From NCBI GenBank assembly GCA_016866335.1, contig VGMT01000002.1:84910-148909 (forward strand): DNA of 64,000 nt, in the 5' to 3' direction. Positions 10,452 through 19,530 of the stretch are shown here, piece by piece. Under the pieces are notes generated by a model, which saw nothing but the letters and a program-made list of their open reading frames with translations, was not told where the DNA came from and did no database searches. Numbering within the stretch: position 1 is the stretch's first letter; each line of letters starts with the position of its first letter. A program made the translations under genes and the position numbers. The DNA is from Bacteroidota bacterium. Its GTDB lineage: Bacteria; Bacteroidota; Bacteroidia; CAIKAF01.

Positions 10452-12278
10452 TTAAGGTCTTGTCCAATCTACTTTTTTAAATGGGGCATCCATGATTTTA
10501 TTTCCTGGCCAGCATTCCAGCGAAATTTCTAGGCTTTTTACATCTGCGGAATCGGGAGCCCACCCATAGCTCTGCCATGCTCCAAACTTCCCTGTTTTGT
10601 CGATGTCTTGCATCAGCACTGCGCTGGCATACCATACCGTGTCTCCGTTCTGCCTTATCGGCAATACGCTTCTCCACATGACCCGTTCTTCCCCCCTTCG
10701 AATTTCGGTGACCCAGCGCGGAGGGACGCCCATTGGGCAAATCAGTTTGACCTGCTGGTATATCCAGTCGGACTCATGCCTTATAAGGCTGTCTAAATTT
10801 ATTTTTAGGCCATTAAAGAACACCCTTTTTTTGCCTTCATCAAAACGCCAATTGCCTTTAAAATAGGGCTTTAGGGAGGAGGGTCTGTTGCTTTTTTCTT
10901 TGCTGAATTCCCAAATCATGCCTCCCGTATAATCCACCCGTTGTTGAATTGCGGGAAAATGGAATTTAAGGGCAGCCCATACATCGGGATTTGTTTCGCG
11001 AACCTGCCCAAGGACTGCCCTCTGAATGGTTGGCCAAGATTCAAATTCCGGCAAACTGTCGGTAAGATTCAGGCTGGGAGCCAATTGCAACGGCCCTTTA
11101 AGTGGGGCATGAACATACCACTGCCAGCGTTCAGGAGCAACATCGCAAAAATACCAGGTATTTGGCGTATTGTGTTCGGCCATCCACAAGGGAATGCCCC
11201 TGAAGGGTTCTTTGCTTTGCATGTAAGGGTGGCGGCGAATTCCCAACAAACTGCCTGTAACCAAAATCAACATAAAACATAGGGTTGCAGAACTCCACAG
11301 CTTGGGCAATCTGTCAATGCCTGAACTTAAAAACAAGAGGAAAAAGGGCAAAGAAAAATGCAGGGTCGAAAACTGCAAAACAGGATTGCGTAGCAGGGAA
11401 TAGGCGTAGGCAATTAGGGCCGGCACGACAAACCATAGCAATCCTGTAAACCAGGCCTGTTTGCGTAGTGCCAAGACAAAAAGTAACCCTGCCGACAGGT
11501 AAAGTGGAATATAATAATGAAACAGGTATGCTAAAAAGGCGAGGAAGAAATCAGGTTCGGGTTTTCCTAGCCAGCCCTGTTCTCCGCCCACTCCGCCCAA
11601 CCTTACCTGTTCCAACCACAGTGGCATGGCAGGCAAAAAAAGCAGAAGGCCCAAGGATGCGGCGCCCAACCATTCCAAACGCAAAGGCCGCCGAAAGCTC
11701 AAAAACCCAGAAAGCCAGACAAGAAGGGCGCTCAGCGCGGCAAGGTGGTGTATGTATGCTGCCAAAGCCAACAAAATCCCCTGTAAAACCAATCGTTTCC
11801 ACGAAAACCCTGCTTTGTTTTTGCCTTGCAAATAAACCAAACTTAGGCCCAATATTACGGTGGTTCCTGGGGCGTACATGCGCGCCAGTTGTCCATAAAA
11901 TACCGGAAATTGAAGGGCCGCCATAAATAGGGCGGCCAAGTTGGCCGATTGCTGCATTCCCAAGCGTCGGCCCAGCAACCAAGTTAAAAATACATTCAAC
12001 AAGCTAAGACCAATAAAGGGCAGTTTGATCCACCAGGCTTGGTCGGTAAAAATCCGGTTCCAGAAAAACAAAAACACCTGAATTCCAGGTGGGTGCACAT
12101 CGGTTTTCAAGCCCTTTTCCACCAACTCGTTCCAACTGTCGTAATGGGTGCGCAGCAGAGAGCTTAGGTCGTCGCCCACCAGAACCATTCCACCGGGAAC
12201 ATACATTCTTAATGCCAAACCCAGCCCCAGCAAGGCAAGTAAGGTACCGTACACAGTAAACCATCGGCGCATGGTCAA
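10452..12278 (-). CDS. Membrane glycosyltransferase (GT39/ArnT-like)
   Basis: Multi-TM; GDDLSSLLRTHYDSWNELVEKGLKTDVHPPG motif near N-terminus. Confidence 0.75.
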   Translation of the reverse strand: MTMRRWFTVYGTLLALLGLGLALRMYVPGGMVLVGDDLSSLLRTHYDSWNELVEKGLKTDVHPPGIQVFLFFWNRIFTDQAWWIKLPFIGLSLLNVFLTWLLGRRLGMQQSANLAALFMAALQFPVFYGQLARMYAPGTTVILGLSLVYLQGKNKAGFSWKRLVLQGILLALAAYIHHLAALSALLVWLSGFLSFRRPLRLEWLGAASLGLLLFLPAMPLWLEQVRLGGVGGEQGWLGKPEPDFFLAFLAYLFHYYIPLYLSAGLLFVLALRKQAWFTGLLWFVVPALIAYAYSLLRNPVLQFSTLHFSLPFFLLFLSSGIDRLPKLWSSATLCFMLILVTGSLLGIRRHPYMQSKEPFRGIPLWMAEHNTPNTWYFCDVAPERWQWYVHAPLKGPLQLAPSLNLTDSLPEFESWPTIQRAVLGQVRETNPDVWAALKFHFPAIQQRVDYTGGMIWEFSKEKSNRPSSLKPYFKGNWRFDEGKKRVFFNGLKINLDSLIRHESDWIYQQVKLICPMGVPPRWVTEIRRGEERVMWRSVLPIRQNGDTVWYASAVLMQDIDKTGKFGAWQSYGWAPDSADVKSLEISLECWPGNKIMDAPFKKVDWTRP

Positions 12279-12416
12279 AGCTACTGCATTTGGTTAAACC
12301 TAAGCCTGAGCTCGGCCCATTGCTTTGCAAAAAAAGCTTCTTTTTTAGCTTCAATTGGGCTCAATTTCGACCACACCGCCGAGCAAATTCGTACCTTTGG
12401 GGTTAAAATCAAACTC

Positions 12417-13310
12417 ATGCTAAAAAACGTTTCAGTTGTTGGCGCAGGTACCATGGGCAATGGAATTGCCCACGTTTTTGCCATGCACGGCCACCAGGTA
12501 ACCCTGGTTGATGTTTCAGAACAAGCTTTGGAAAAAGCGTTGTCAACCATAGAAAAAAACCTAGACCGCATGCTTTCAAAAGGCAGCATCACCGAGGCCG
12601 ACAAGGCTGCAACCTTGTCAAGCATTCAAACCAGTACCTCGCTTGCAGCGGGAGTAGGGTCGGCCGATTTGGTGGTTGAAGCCGCCACCGAGCGGGTGGA
12701 ATTAAAACTGAAAATTTTTAAAACCCTAGACCAGCATGCTCCTGGGCATGCCATTTTGGCTTCAAATACCTCGTCCATTTCAATTACCAAAATTGCTTCC
12801 GTAACCAATCGGCCCAACCGGGTCATTGGAATGCATTTCATGAATCCGGTGCCGGTTATGAAGTTGGTTGAAATCATCAACGGCTACAGCACGGACCCCA
12901 GGGTAACGGAGCAAATAGTTCAGTTGAGCCGAGATTTAAGCAAAGTGCCTGTGGTTGTTAACGATTACCCCGGTTTCGTAGCAAACCGCATATTAATGCC
13001 CATGATCAACGAGGCCATTGAGACCTACTTTGAAGGCGAAGCGGGGGTTGAAGAAATAGATACGGTGATGAAGTTGGGCATGGCGCATCCCATGGGTCCG
13101 TTGCAACTTGCTGATTTTATTGGACTTGACGTTTGTTTGAGCATATTGCAGGTGCTGCACGATGGGTACGGCAGGCCCAAGTACGCGCCCTGTCCGCTGC
13201 TGGTCAACATGGTGCAAGCAGGCAAGCTCGGCGTCAAATCCGGCGAAGGGTTTTATGTGTATACACCCGGCAGCAAGGACTTGGTAGTGTCGCCTAGATT
13301 GATGCGCTAA
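12417..13310 (+). CDS. 3-hydroxybutyryl-CoA / 3-hydroxyacyl-CoA dehydrogenase
   Basis: VVGAGTMGNGIAHVFA; HFMNPVPVMKLVEII; PMGPLQLADFIGLD. Confidence 0.93.
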   Translation: MLKNVSVVGAGTMGNGIAHVFAMHGHQVTLVDVSEQALEKALSTIEKNLDRMLSKGSITEADKAATLSSIQTSTSLAAGVGSADLVVEAATERVELKLKIFKTLDQHAPGHAILASNTSSISITKIASVTNRPNRVIGMHFMNPVPVMKLVEIINGYSTDPRVTEQIVQLSRDLSKVPVVVNDYPGFVANRILMPMINEAIETYFEGEAGVEEIDTVMKLGMAHPMGPLQLADFIGLDVCLSILQVLHDGYGRPKYAPCPLLVNMVQAGKLGVKSGEGFYVYTPGSKDLVVSPRLMR

Positions 13311-13317
13311 TTTTTTT

Positions 13318-13460
13318 GGGCGGCTGCCGGGCTTTCCGGGCAAGTACGCGGTTCGGTACGGGGGGCTGTGGGCAGGGCAGTAGCTCCTAAAGTCGCTCTG
13401 CCACGCCTGCAGCCCCAGCCGTACCGAACCTTGCGCGCTTGCCTCGTCAATCCCTGCCGC
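13318..13460 (+). repeat. GC-rich structured intergenic element, copy B
   Basis: GGGCGGCTGCCGGGCTTTCCGGGC...AGCTCCTAAAGTCGC...CGTCAATCCCTGCCGC; perfect 12-bp arms GGTTCGGTACGG (13350-13361)/CCGTACCGAACC (13419-13430). Confidence 0.92.
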
Positions 13461-13589
13461 TTGAGCCTAAATCTGCACAATTAAACCGTAATGCACACAA
13501 TAAAAAGGCATTCGGATTGTTGCCTAGTTATGGGCGAAATGTGTTTTCGGAAAATGAAATACTTCAATAAGTAGAAGGCAAAATTATTA

Positions 13590-14060
13590 TTATCCTCCTT
13601 TTCTTACTCTGTCTAAATCTCGTTGTACGTCTTTTTCTTTCAGGCTATTTCGTTTGTCGTACATTTTTTTGCCTTTGGCCAGACCGATTTGAAGTTTGGC
13701 CAGTCCTTTTTCGTTTAGGTACAATTTAAGAGGCACAATGGTTAGGCCTTTTTCTTTGACCTTATGCTCCCATTTGTTGATTTCTTTTCGGTTTAACAGC
13801 AATTTACGCTGCCGCCTGGGGCTGTGGTTGGCATAGGTTCCAAGGCTGTATTCTGGAATAAAGAGGTTTCGCACAAAGGCCTCTCCTTCGGCAATAGCGC
13901 AAAAGGCTTCGTTCAAGCTTCCTTTGCCTTCGCGCAAGGATTTTATTTCGGTTCCGGTTAACACCATTCCAGCTGTCAACTCCTCTAAAATTTCGTATTC
14001 AAAATATGCTCGCTTGTTGCGAATGTTCACTGGATTAAAGCCCATGGTACAAAAATACAA
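13590..14060 (-). CDS. smpB: SsrA-binding protein SmpB
   Basis: [51 protein letters not shown]. Confidence 0.95.
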   Translation of the reverse strand: MYFCTMGFNPVNIRNKRAYFEYEILEELTAGMVLTGTEIKSLREGKGSLNEAFCAIAEGEAFVRNLFIPEYSLGTYANHSPRRQRKLLLNRKEINKWEHKVKEKGLTIVPLKLYLNEKGLAKLQIGLAKGKKMYDKRNSLKEKDVQRDLDRVRKGG

Positions 14061-14649
14061 CTAATTCAAGGATGCCGCTATCAGGGGCTGCCCTGGCGGG
14101 GTTGGGTTGGTTTGGGCGGTTGGGAAGGAGGAAATCTACGACGATTAGAGACGCAATCTGTCTGTTGAACAGAAAGGACTCCCATGGGCTGGTCAAATTT
14201 ATTCTTAATTGTTGCTGCGACAAAAAATTTGAAGTACGTTATAATTTCCATCCTCCAACGTATTCAACCTTCTTTGTTTTCCGCCTCAACAACCTATTTC
14301 AAAAAGGGTATATCGCCACTACACCCTGTCTCAATCCCTGTATTCCCGCCTCCAGACTTCAGCAAAGTTACCTTTGTTGTTGCCAAGAAGCACCTTTGAG
14401 ACCCCCGAGTAAACCTTGGATTTCCTTGCGGAAATCTTTTGACTTACCCATCACACTTCACTCCAAATGAACCCTAAGTATTCTTCGCCACCCCAAATAC
14501 GTGACGAAGCAAATTCATTCAAAAAATTGTTTCACTAGTGAGCTTCAAAATTACGAAGGGCGTATAGACTTGTCAAGTGAAATTTTCATTTTTTTTGATT
14601 TTTTTAGAAATGGGCTGTATGGTTTTGGGGCGGCATATTTGTGAGGATT

Positions 14650-14794
14650 GCGGGCGGGATTGAACAAGGTTGCCCGCAAGGCCGAAAGGGTATGGGCCCG
14701 CGCGCGGCGCAGGCGACTTTAGGAGCCCGCGCAACGCCGCTGGGACCAACCCTTTTGGACGCGGACTACCTGTGAAAGCCCGAATACCCGCCCC
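14650..14794 (-). repeat. GC-rich structured intergenic element, copy C
   Basis: Minus strand: GGGCGGGTATTCGGGCTTTC...TAGTCCGCG...GGCTCCTAAAGTCGCC...TTCAATCCCGCCCGC; arms AAAGGGT/ACCCTTT and GCGGCG/CGCCGC. Confidence 0.9.
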
Positions 14795-16228
14795 CTATTT
14801 TCCCTCGCCCCGAACCACGATTAAAAAGGTGTGCAGCATGATTTTTAGGTCGAGCAGCAGGCTGGCGTTGTGGATGTAAAGCAAATCAAATTTGAGTCTT
14901 TCTACCATTTCGTCGATGTTTTCAGCGTACCCAAATTTTACCTGCCCCCAGGATGTAATGCCAGGTTTTACCCGGTGCAAAAGCCGGTAATGTGGAGCCA
15001 CCTGAGTGATTTGTTCGATGAAGTATGCCCGTTCGGGCCGAGGTCCAACCAAGGACATATTGCCGCGTAAAACGTTGTAAAATTGGGGCAATTCGTCCAA
15101 TCTGTATTTGCGCATGGTGCGCCCCCAGGGAGTGATTCGGCGATCGCTGTCGCTGCTTAGCCTTGGTGTATGCGATTCGGCGTTTACCACCATACTTCGA
15201 AATTTGAAGATCGTAAAACTTTTGCCATTCAGTCCGATGCGTTCGTGATTGTAAAATACAGGCCCGCGGCTATCAAGCTTTACTCTAAGCGCGATGAAGA
15301 GGTAGAGAGGAGAGAGTATAACCAGCATGATTCCCGAAACTACAATGTCCATGGCCCGCTTTAAAAACTGTTGCCAGGGTGGCATTTTTAAGGCGTGGAC
15401 TTCCATGAGTGGAGTTTCGAAGATGTTTGAAAAGCGAACGGTTCCCGAGGTAATGTCGTACAAGTCTGGACGAATTCGAATTCGAACGCCCAACAGGTGC
15501 AGTCGGCTAATCAACTGCTGCAGGGTAACGTGGTCGGTTTGTCGAAAACAAATGACCACATCGTCAACCGATTGTTGGTTAAGAAGGTCTTCAAGTTGGT
15601 CAATCTTGCCTAACCAGGGTAATTCGTTCCAAGTTGGGTCTTGCTCGGCACTTAGGTAGCCCAGCATTTCGGTGCCTGAAAGGAAGCGCTGGGGATTTAA
15701 CTTTGCTTGGACCTCTTTGATTCCATCAATATCGCCCAGCAGTAGGGTGGGGAATGTCAGGCGGCCTGAACGGATTTGAGCATGGTAGCGAATGGTTTGA
15801 ACGACTCTGGGAATCCATGTAAAACCGAACTGAAGACCGATTAGCACGGCCAAAGAGCGGTAGTAATCGGTGTAAAGAAAAACGGTGTCGTCAAGAATGA
15901 TAAAGAAAAATAGGATCAAGCCCCCTGCCACCGAAGCCAAGATGGTGCGGAACAACTCCATGAGTCTGCTTTTGCGGTCAACTTCTTTATAGTATCCACT
16001 AAGGGCATGGATAGACAACCAAAATAAGGGAAGCACTAGGAGCCCCCACAGGTAATTGCTGTCGTTAAATAGGTGCGAATGCCAGGGGAGTTGGTTGTAA
16101 ATCCAAGGGGTTTCTGATTTTCGGTACAGAAAGAAAAGGGTCCAGGCGGGCATGCATGCAAGGGCATCGCCCAGCATGTAGAGTGCGCGTTTTCTTTGAA
16201 TGCGTTGCATGGCCTGGCCTGAATGCAT
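14795..16228 (-). CDS. Exopolysaccharide biosynthesis polyprenyl glycosylphosphotransferase
   Basis: KRAMDIVVSGIMLVILSPLYLFIALRVKLDSRGPVFYNHERIG; KYRLDELPQFYNVLRGNMSLVGPRPE. Confidence 0.92.
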   Translation of the reverse strand: MHSGQAMQRIQRKRALYMLGDALACMPAWTLFFLYRKSETPWIYNQLPWHSHLFNDSNYLWGLLVLPLFWLSIHALSGYYKEVDRKSRLMELFRTILASVAGGLILFFFIILDDTVFLYTDYYRSLAVLIGLQFGFTWIPRVVQTIRYHAQIRSGRLTFPTLLLGDIDGIKEVQAKLNPQRFLSGTEMLGYLSAEQDPTWNELPWLGKIDQLEDLLNQQSVDDVVICFRQTDHVTLQQLISRLHLLGVRIRIRPDLYDITSGTVRFSNIFETPLMEVHALKMPPWQQFLKRAMDIVVSGIMLVILSPLYLFIALRVKLDSRGPVFYNHERIGLNGKSFTIFKFRSMVVNAESHTPRLSSDSDRRITPWGRTMRKYRLDELPQFYNVLRGNMSLVGPRPERAYFIEQITQVAPHYRLLHRVKPGITSWGQVKFGYAENIDEMVERLKFDLLYIHNASLLLDLKIMLHTFLIVVRGEGK

Positions 16229-17112
16229 TAATAAACGAGTTTAAGGTTGTCGATGTAGACCCGCTGATCGGCGATGGAGGTATCTTGTGGCACGCGAATG
16301 AAAAGGTGAACGGCTTCGGAAACACCACTAAGTTGGTCAACCAGATTGGTAATGTTTACATACAATTTGTTGTATTCAGCGCGGGGGCGCACTCCAATTA
16401 AGGAGGCTGCTTGGTTGGAGCCGGCGGCACGAAGCCCCAGCAGAAAATCGCAATTGTTGCGGTAGTCCATTTCAATGAAATAGCCAGCTTTGCCAGTGGG
16501 TACCGGCAAGCTGCTGGTCTCTAAAATCATATCTTGGTCGCCTTGGGGAAGGTAAAGTTGCAGGCAACCCTGGCCCTCGTAGGCTTCGCTGGCATTAAGT
16601 AAGATGGAATAAAAGCCGCCTCCTTGTACGATGGCCAGAGACATTCCGTTCAATTGCGATTGGTCAAAGGTTTGGTTAATAGGGGCGATAAAGCCTTTTG
16701 GGTAGCGCACCCGAGGAAAAACGAGGCTGGTGTCCATGGTGTTTAAATTCACCTTTGCCTGCCAGGGAGCATAAAAAGGGTATCGGCCTGCCTGGGTAGC
16801 TATGCCATTTTCTGAAATGCCGCCAAAAACGGTAATGTCAACATCTCCGGTATCCAAAACGGGTACAACGGTTGGCAACCAAAAAACACCTAAGAGGTTG
16901 TCGTTGGCATATACCCAAGCATAGCGGATGGCATGGGAAACGGAACCAGTAGAATCGAAGGAGGTGCTGTCAACGGCGATGGTATCTATACGCAAAAAAC
17001 TGGGAGCTGGTGCCGGTGCGGTGTCGCAACCGGTTGGCAGGCTGAGCAAAGCCAGCAGCGCAGCGATTGCGGACGCGTTCAGAATGCTTTTAACAAACAA
17101 AGGGGTTGGCAT
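16228..17112 (-). CDS. Hypothetical lipoprotein
   Basis: Signal/lipobox-like LALLSLPTGCDT; no family recognised. Confidence 0.7.
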   Translation of the reverse strand: MPTPLFVKSILNASAIAALLALLSLPTGCDTAPAPAPSFLRIDTIAVDSTSFDSTGSVSHAIRYAWVYANDNLLGVFWLPTVVPVLDTGDVDITVFGGISENGIATQAGRYPFYAPWQAKVNLNTMDTSLVFPRVRYPKGFIAPINQTFDQSQLNGMSLAIVQGGGFYSILLNASEAYEGQGCLQLYLPQGDQDMILETSSLPVPTGKAGYFIEMDYRNNCDFLLGLRAAGSNQAASLIGVRPRAEYNKLYVNITNLVDQLSGVSEAVHLFIRVPQDTSIADQRVYIDNLKLVY

Positions 17113-18007
17113 AGCTCATGGATTGAATAATTTTTTCGGCCAAATCTACGTTTTTAAGTCCTGCAAGGGCATCAACACGAGGGCTTTTCCCTGTTAAAAT
17201 AGCTTGGCCCCAGTCTTCTAATTCATCTAGAATAGCGTTGTTGGGTTTAATTTCGGGATATAGAGTAGTTTGGTTTTGTTCTTTCCAAGGTTGTACAGCA
17301 AGGCTGTGGTTTAGCAGGTCTAGGTCAAGGGTTTGATGGTCTTCGTACACGGTGAGGCTTCGGTACCGGCGAACATGTGCGCGGCTAGCCAGCATAAGGG
17401 CCTGACTTCCATCTTCAAATTCCAAACTAACCTGAGCCGTATCGCAGGAATGGGTAAAGGAGCGGTGGCCTTTGGCTTGAATGGACGAAATAGGGGACTG
17501 AATTAGGGCCAGAACCAGATCGATGTCGTGGATCATCATATCGAGCACCACTGAAACATCTAAGCCGCGGCTGCCTTGCGTTGCATAACGTACAGTTTCG
17601 ATGCGTCGTGGATTTACTATCAGGGGTAATGCTGCGGTAAATGCGGGGTTAAACCGTTCTACATGGCCAACGGCCACGACGGGTTTGCCGGGACCGCAGA
17701 AATTCAACAGCTGCTGGGCTTGGGCCGCAGTTTGGGTGATGGGTTTTTCAATAAAAACATGTTTGCCTTGGCGCAGAGCGGCTTCAGCTAGTTCTGCATG
17801 GGCCACAGTGCTGGAACAAATGCTAAGGCATTGGCTGGCATCAAGCAAAGATTGCAGGGAATCAAAATAGGCGGAGGGGGAGTCGCTTGTTGCAGCGGCC
17901 GAATCATAAAAGCCCTGAAAATCAAACATCGGAGAACCGTGCAGCAATTTTCCATGAATTTTACCCATGTGGCCCGCACCGACCACTCCCACTTTCAAGA
18001 CACCCAT
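17090..18007 (-). CDS. Gfo/Idh/MocA family oxidoreductase
   Basis: VGVVGAGHMGKIHGKLL; GKHVFIEKPIT. Confidence 0.92.
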   Translation of the reverse strand: MGVLKVGVVGAGHMGKIHGKLLHGSPMFDFQGFYDSAAATSDSPSAYFDSLQSLLDASQCLSICSSTVAHAELAEAALRQGKHVFIEKPITQTAAQAQQLLNFCGPGKPVVAVGHVERFNPAFTAALPLIVNPRRIETVRYATQGSRGLDVSVVLDMMIHDIDLVLALIQSPISSIQAKGHRSFTHSCDTAQVSLEFEDGSQALMLASRAHVRRYRSLTVYEDHQTLDLDLLNHSLAVQPWKEQNQTTLYPEIKPNNAILDELEDWGQAILTGKSPRVDALAGLKNVDLAEKIIQSMSYANPFVC

Positions 18008-18066
18008 TGTTAGTATGTTTTCACAAAATTACACAATTTAGCCCCCCGACCGATTAAATTTGCTTC

Positions 18067-18714
18067 ATGGATTCGTATCGGTACATGGGCCTTCGAAAGC
18101 AGTTGGCAGAGTTGTTGGCAACAAAGGGAATAAAAGATGCAGGTGTAATGGCTGCGATTCAAAAGGTACCTAGGCATGCCTTTATTGATACCCAGTTTGA
18201 CCAATATGCGTATCAGGATATGGCTTTTAAAATTGGGGCTGGACAAACCATAAGTCAACCTTTTACGGTTGCCTTTCAAACGGAATTGCTGCAAGCAACC
18301 AAGGGTATGAAAGTGTTGGAAATTGGAACTGGTTCAGGGTATCAAACTTCGGTTTTGATGGAATTGGGCTTAAAGGTGTTTTCGGTGGAGCGGCAGCGGA
18401 TGTTGTACGACAGGGTAAAAGTGTTGCTGCCTAAGCTGGGTTATGCTCCCAAATTGTTTTTTGGGGACGGATTTGCGGGTAAGCCAGCTTTTGCCCCATT
18501 TGACCGTATTTTGGTAACCTGTGGAGCCCCTTTTGTGCCAGAGGCCTTGTTGGAGCAACTTCGTCCGGGTGGCATGTTGGTCATTCCCGTTGGGGAAGGC
18601 GATGTTCAGGAAATGCTTCGAATTACTCGACGAGAGGATGGCAGCACACAGACCGAGAGTTTTGGAGAGTTTCGTTTTGTGCCTATGCTGCCTGAGCGTT
18701 CCAACGATATATAA
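18067..18714 (+). CDS. pcm: Protein-L-isoaspartate O-methyltransferase
   Basis: VPRHAFI...GAGQTISQPFTVAFQTELL...VLEIGTGSGYQTSVL. Confidence 0.93.
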   Translation: MDSYRYMGLRKQLAELLATKGIKDAGVMAAIQKVPRHAFIDTQFDQYAYQDMAFKIGAGQTISQPFTVAFQTELLQATKGMKVLEIGTGSGYQTSVLMELGLKVFSVERQRMLYDRVKVLLPKLGYAPKLFFGDGFAGKPAFAPFDRILVTCGAPFVPEALLEQLRPGGMLVIPVGEGDVQEMLRITRREDGSTQTESFGEFRFVPMLPERSNDI

Positions 18715-18780
18715 TTGGCTATTTTCTAAACCTTGGGCTGTTTGCCTTGTTTTTAGTTCAATCTGCTTTAGTTGGGTAAC

Positions 18781-18930
18781 ATGCATAAAAAACAGCATCT
18801 TCCAGAAAAGACCTGTGTGGTTTGTCAGCGTCCCTTTTCTTGGCGAAAAAAATGGGAGAAAAATTGGGAAGAGGTTAAGTATTGCAGCCAGGCCTGCCGA
18901 GATGGTAAAATGAAAAAGGCCGGTAATTAG
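18781..18930 (+). CDS. DUF2256-like small zinc-ribbon-type protein (49 aa)
   Basis: Translation MHKKQHLPEKTCVVCQRPFSWRKKWEKNWEEVKYCSQACRDGKMKKAGN; CxxC...CxxxC arrangement; absent from supplied ORF track. Confidence 0.85.
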   Translation: MHKKQHLPEKTCVVCQRPFSWRKKWEKNWEEVKYCSQACRDGKMKKAGN

Positions 18931-18940
18931 CCGGCCTTTT
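18914..18940. terminator. Bidirectional Rho-independent terminator between DUF2256-like ORF (+) and rplS (-)
   Basis: Perfect stem AAAAGGCCGG-taattag-CCGGCCTTTT. Confidence 0.88.
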
Positions 18941-18958
18941 CAGTAAATATTGAAAATG

Positions 18959-19315
18959 TTAAGCTGTAACAATACGCTCCTTAATACGGGCAGATTTTCC
19001 AGACAAACCGCGCAGGTAGAACAATCTGGCACGGCGAACTTTGCCTTTGCGAAGAACGGTTAGGGAATCAATGAAGGGCGTATTTTCAGGGAAAATCCGC
19101 TCAACGCCAACACCACCAGAAATCTTACGAACGGTAAAGGTGGAGGTTGAGCCGCTACCGCGACGTTGAATTACCACGCCTTGGAACTGCTGAATGCGCT
19201 CCTTATTGCCCTCACGAATTTTATAGGCCACGTTGACGGTGTCGCCGGCTTTAAACGTAGGCAGTTCATTCTTCTTGGTAAACTGCTCTTCTACAAACTG
19301 AATGAGTGATGACAT
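18959..19315 (-). CDS. rplS: 50S ribosomal protein L19
   Basis: [37 protein letters not shown]. Confidence 0.95.
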   Translation of the reverse strand: MSSLIQFVEEQFTKKNELPTFKAGDTVNVAYKIREGNKERIQQFQGVVIQRRGSGSTSTFTVRKISGGVGVERIFPENTPFIDSLTVLRKGKVRRARLFYLRGLSGKSARIKERIVTA

Positions 19316-19530
19316 AACGGTAATCTTTAAACAAGCATTCCCAAACGGGTTGGCAAAATTAACAGGAAAAATTTAAAATCCCAACCTTAACAGCAAATAT
19401 AGCGGCAAAGCAGTTTGAAACCGAGGTTGGGATAGGTCGAAAACCTATGTAAACCTATGAAAAGTAGTACCTTTAGGGCCAGTTAAAGGCGGCATGAACG
19501 GATTTGAATTCATATACAACAGAAAAGGCC

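Noticed and set aside
11468-11926. 152-aa plus-strand ORF
   Set aside because: Antisense to the GT39-like membrane glycosyltransferase; its basic composition is expected from the complement of TM codons.
14072-14470. 132-aa plus-strand ORF upstream of smpB
   Set aside because: Cys/Pro-rich with no homology-like pattern and spanning the G-rich run; probably chance.
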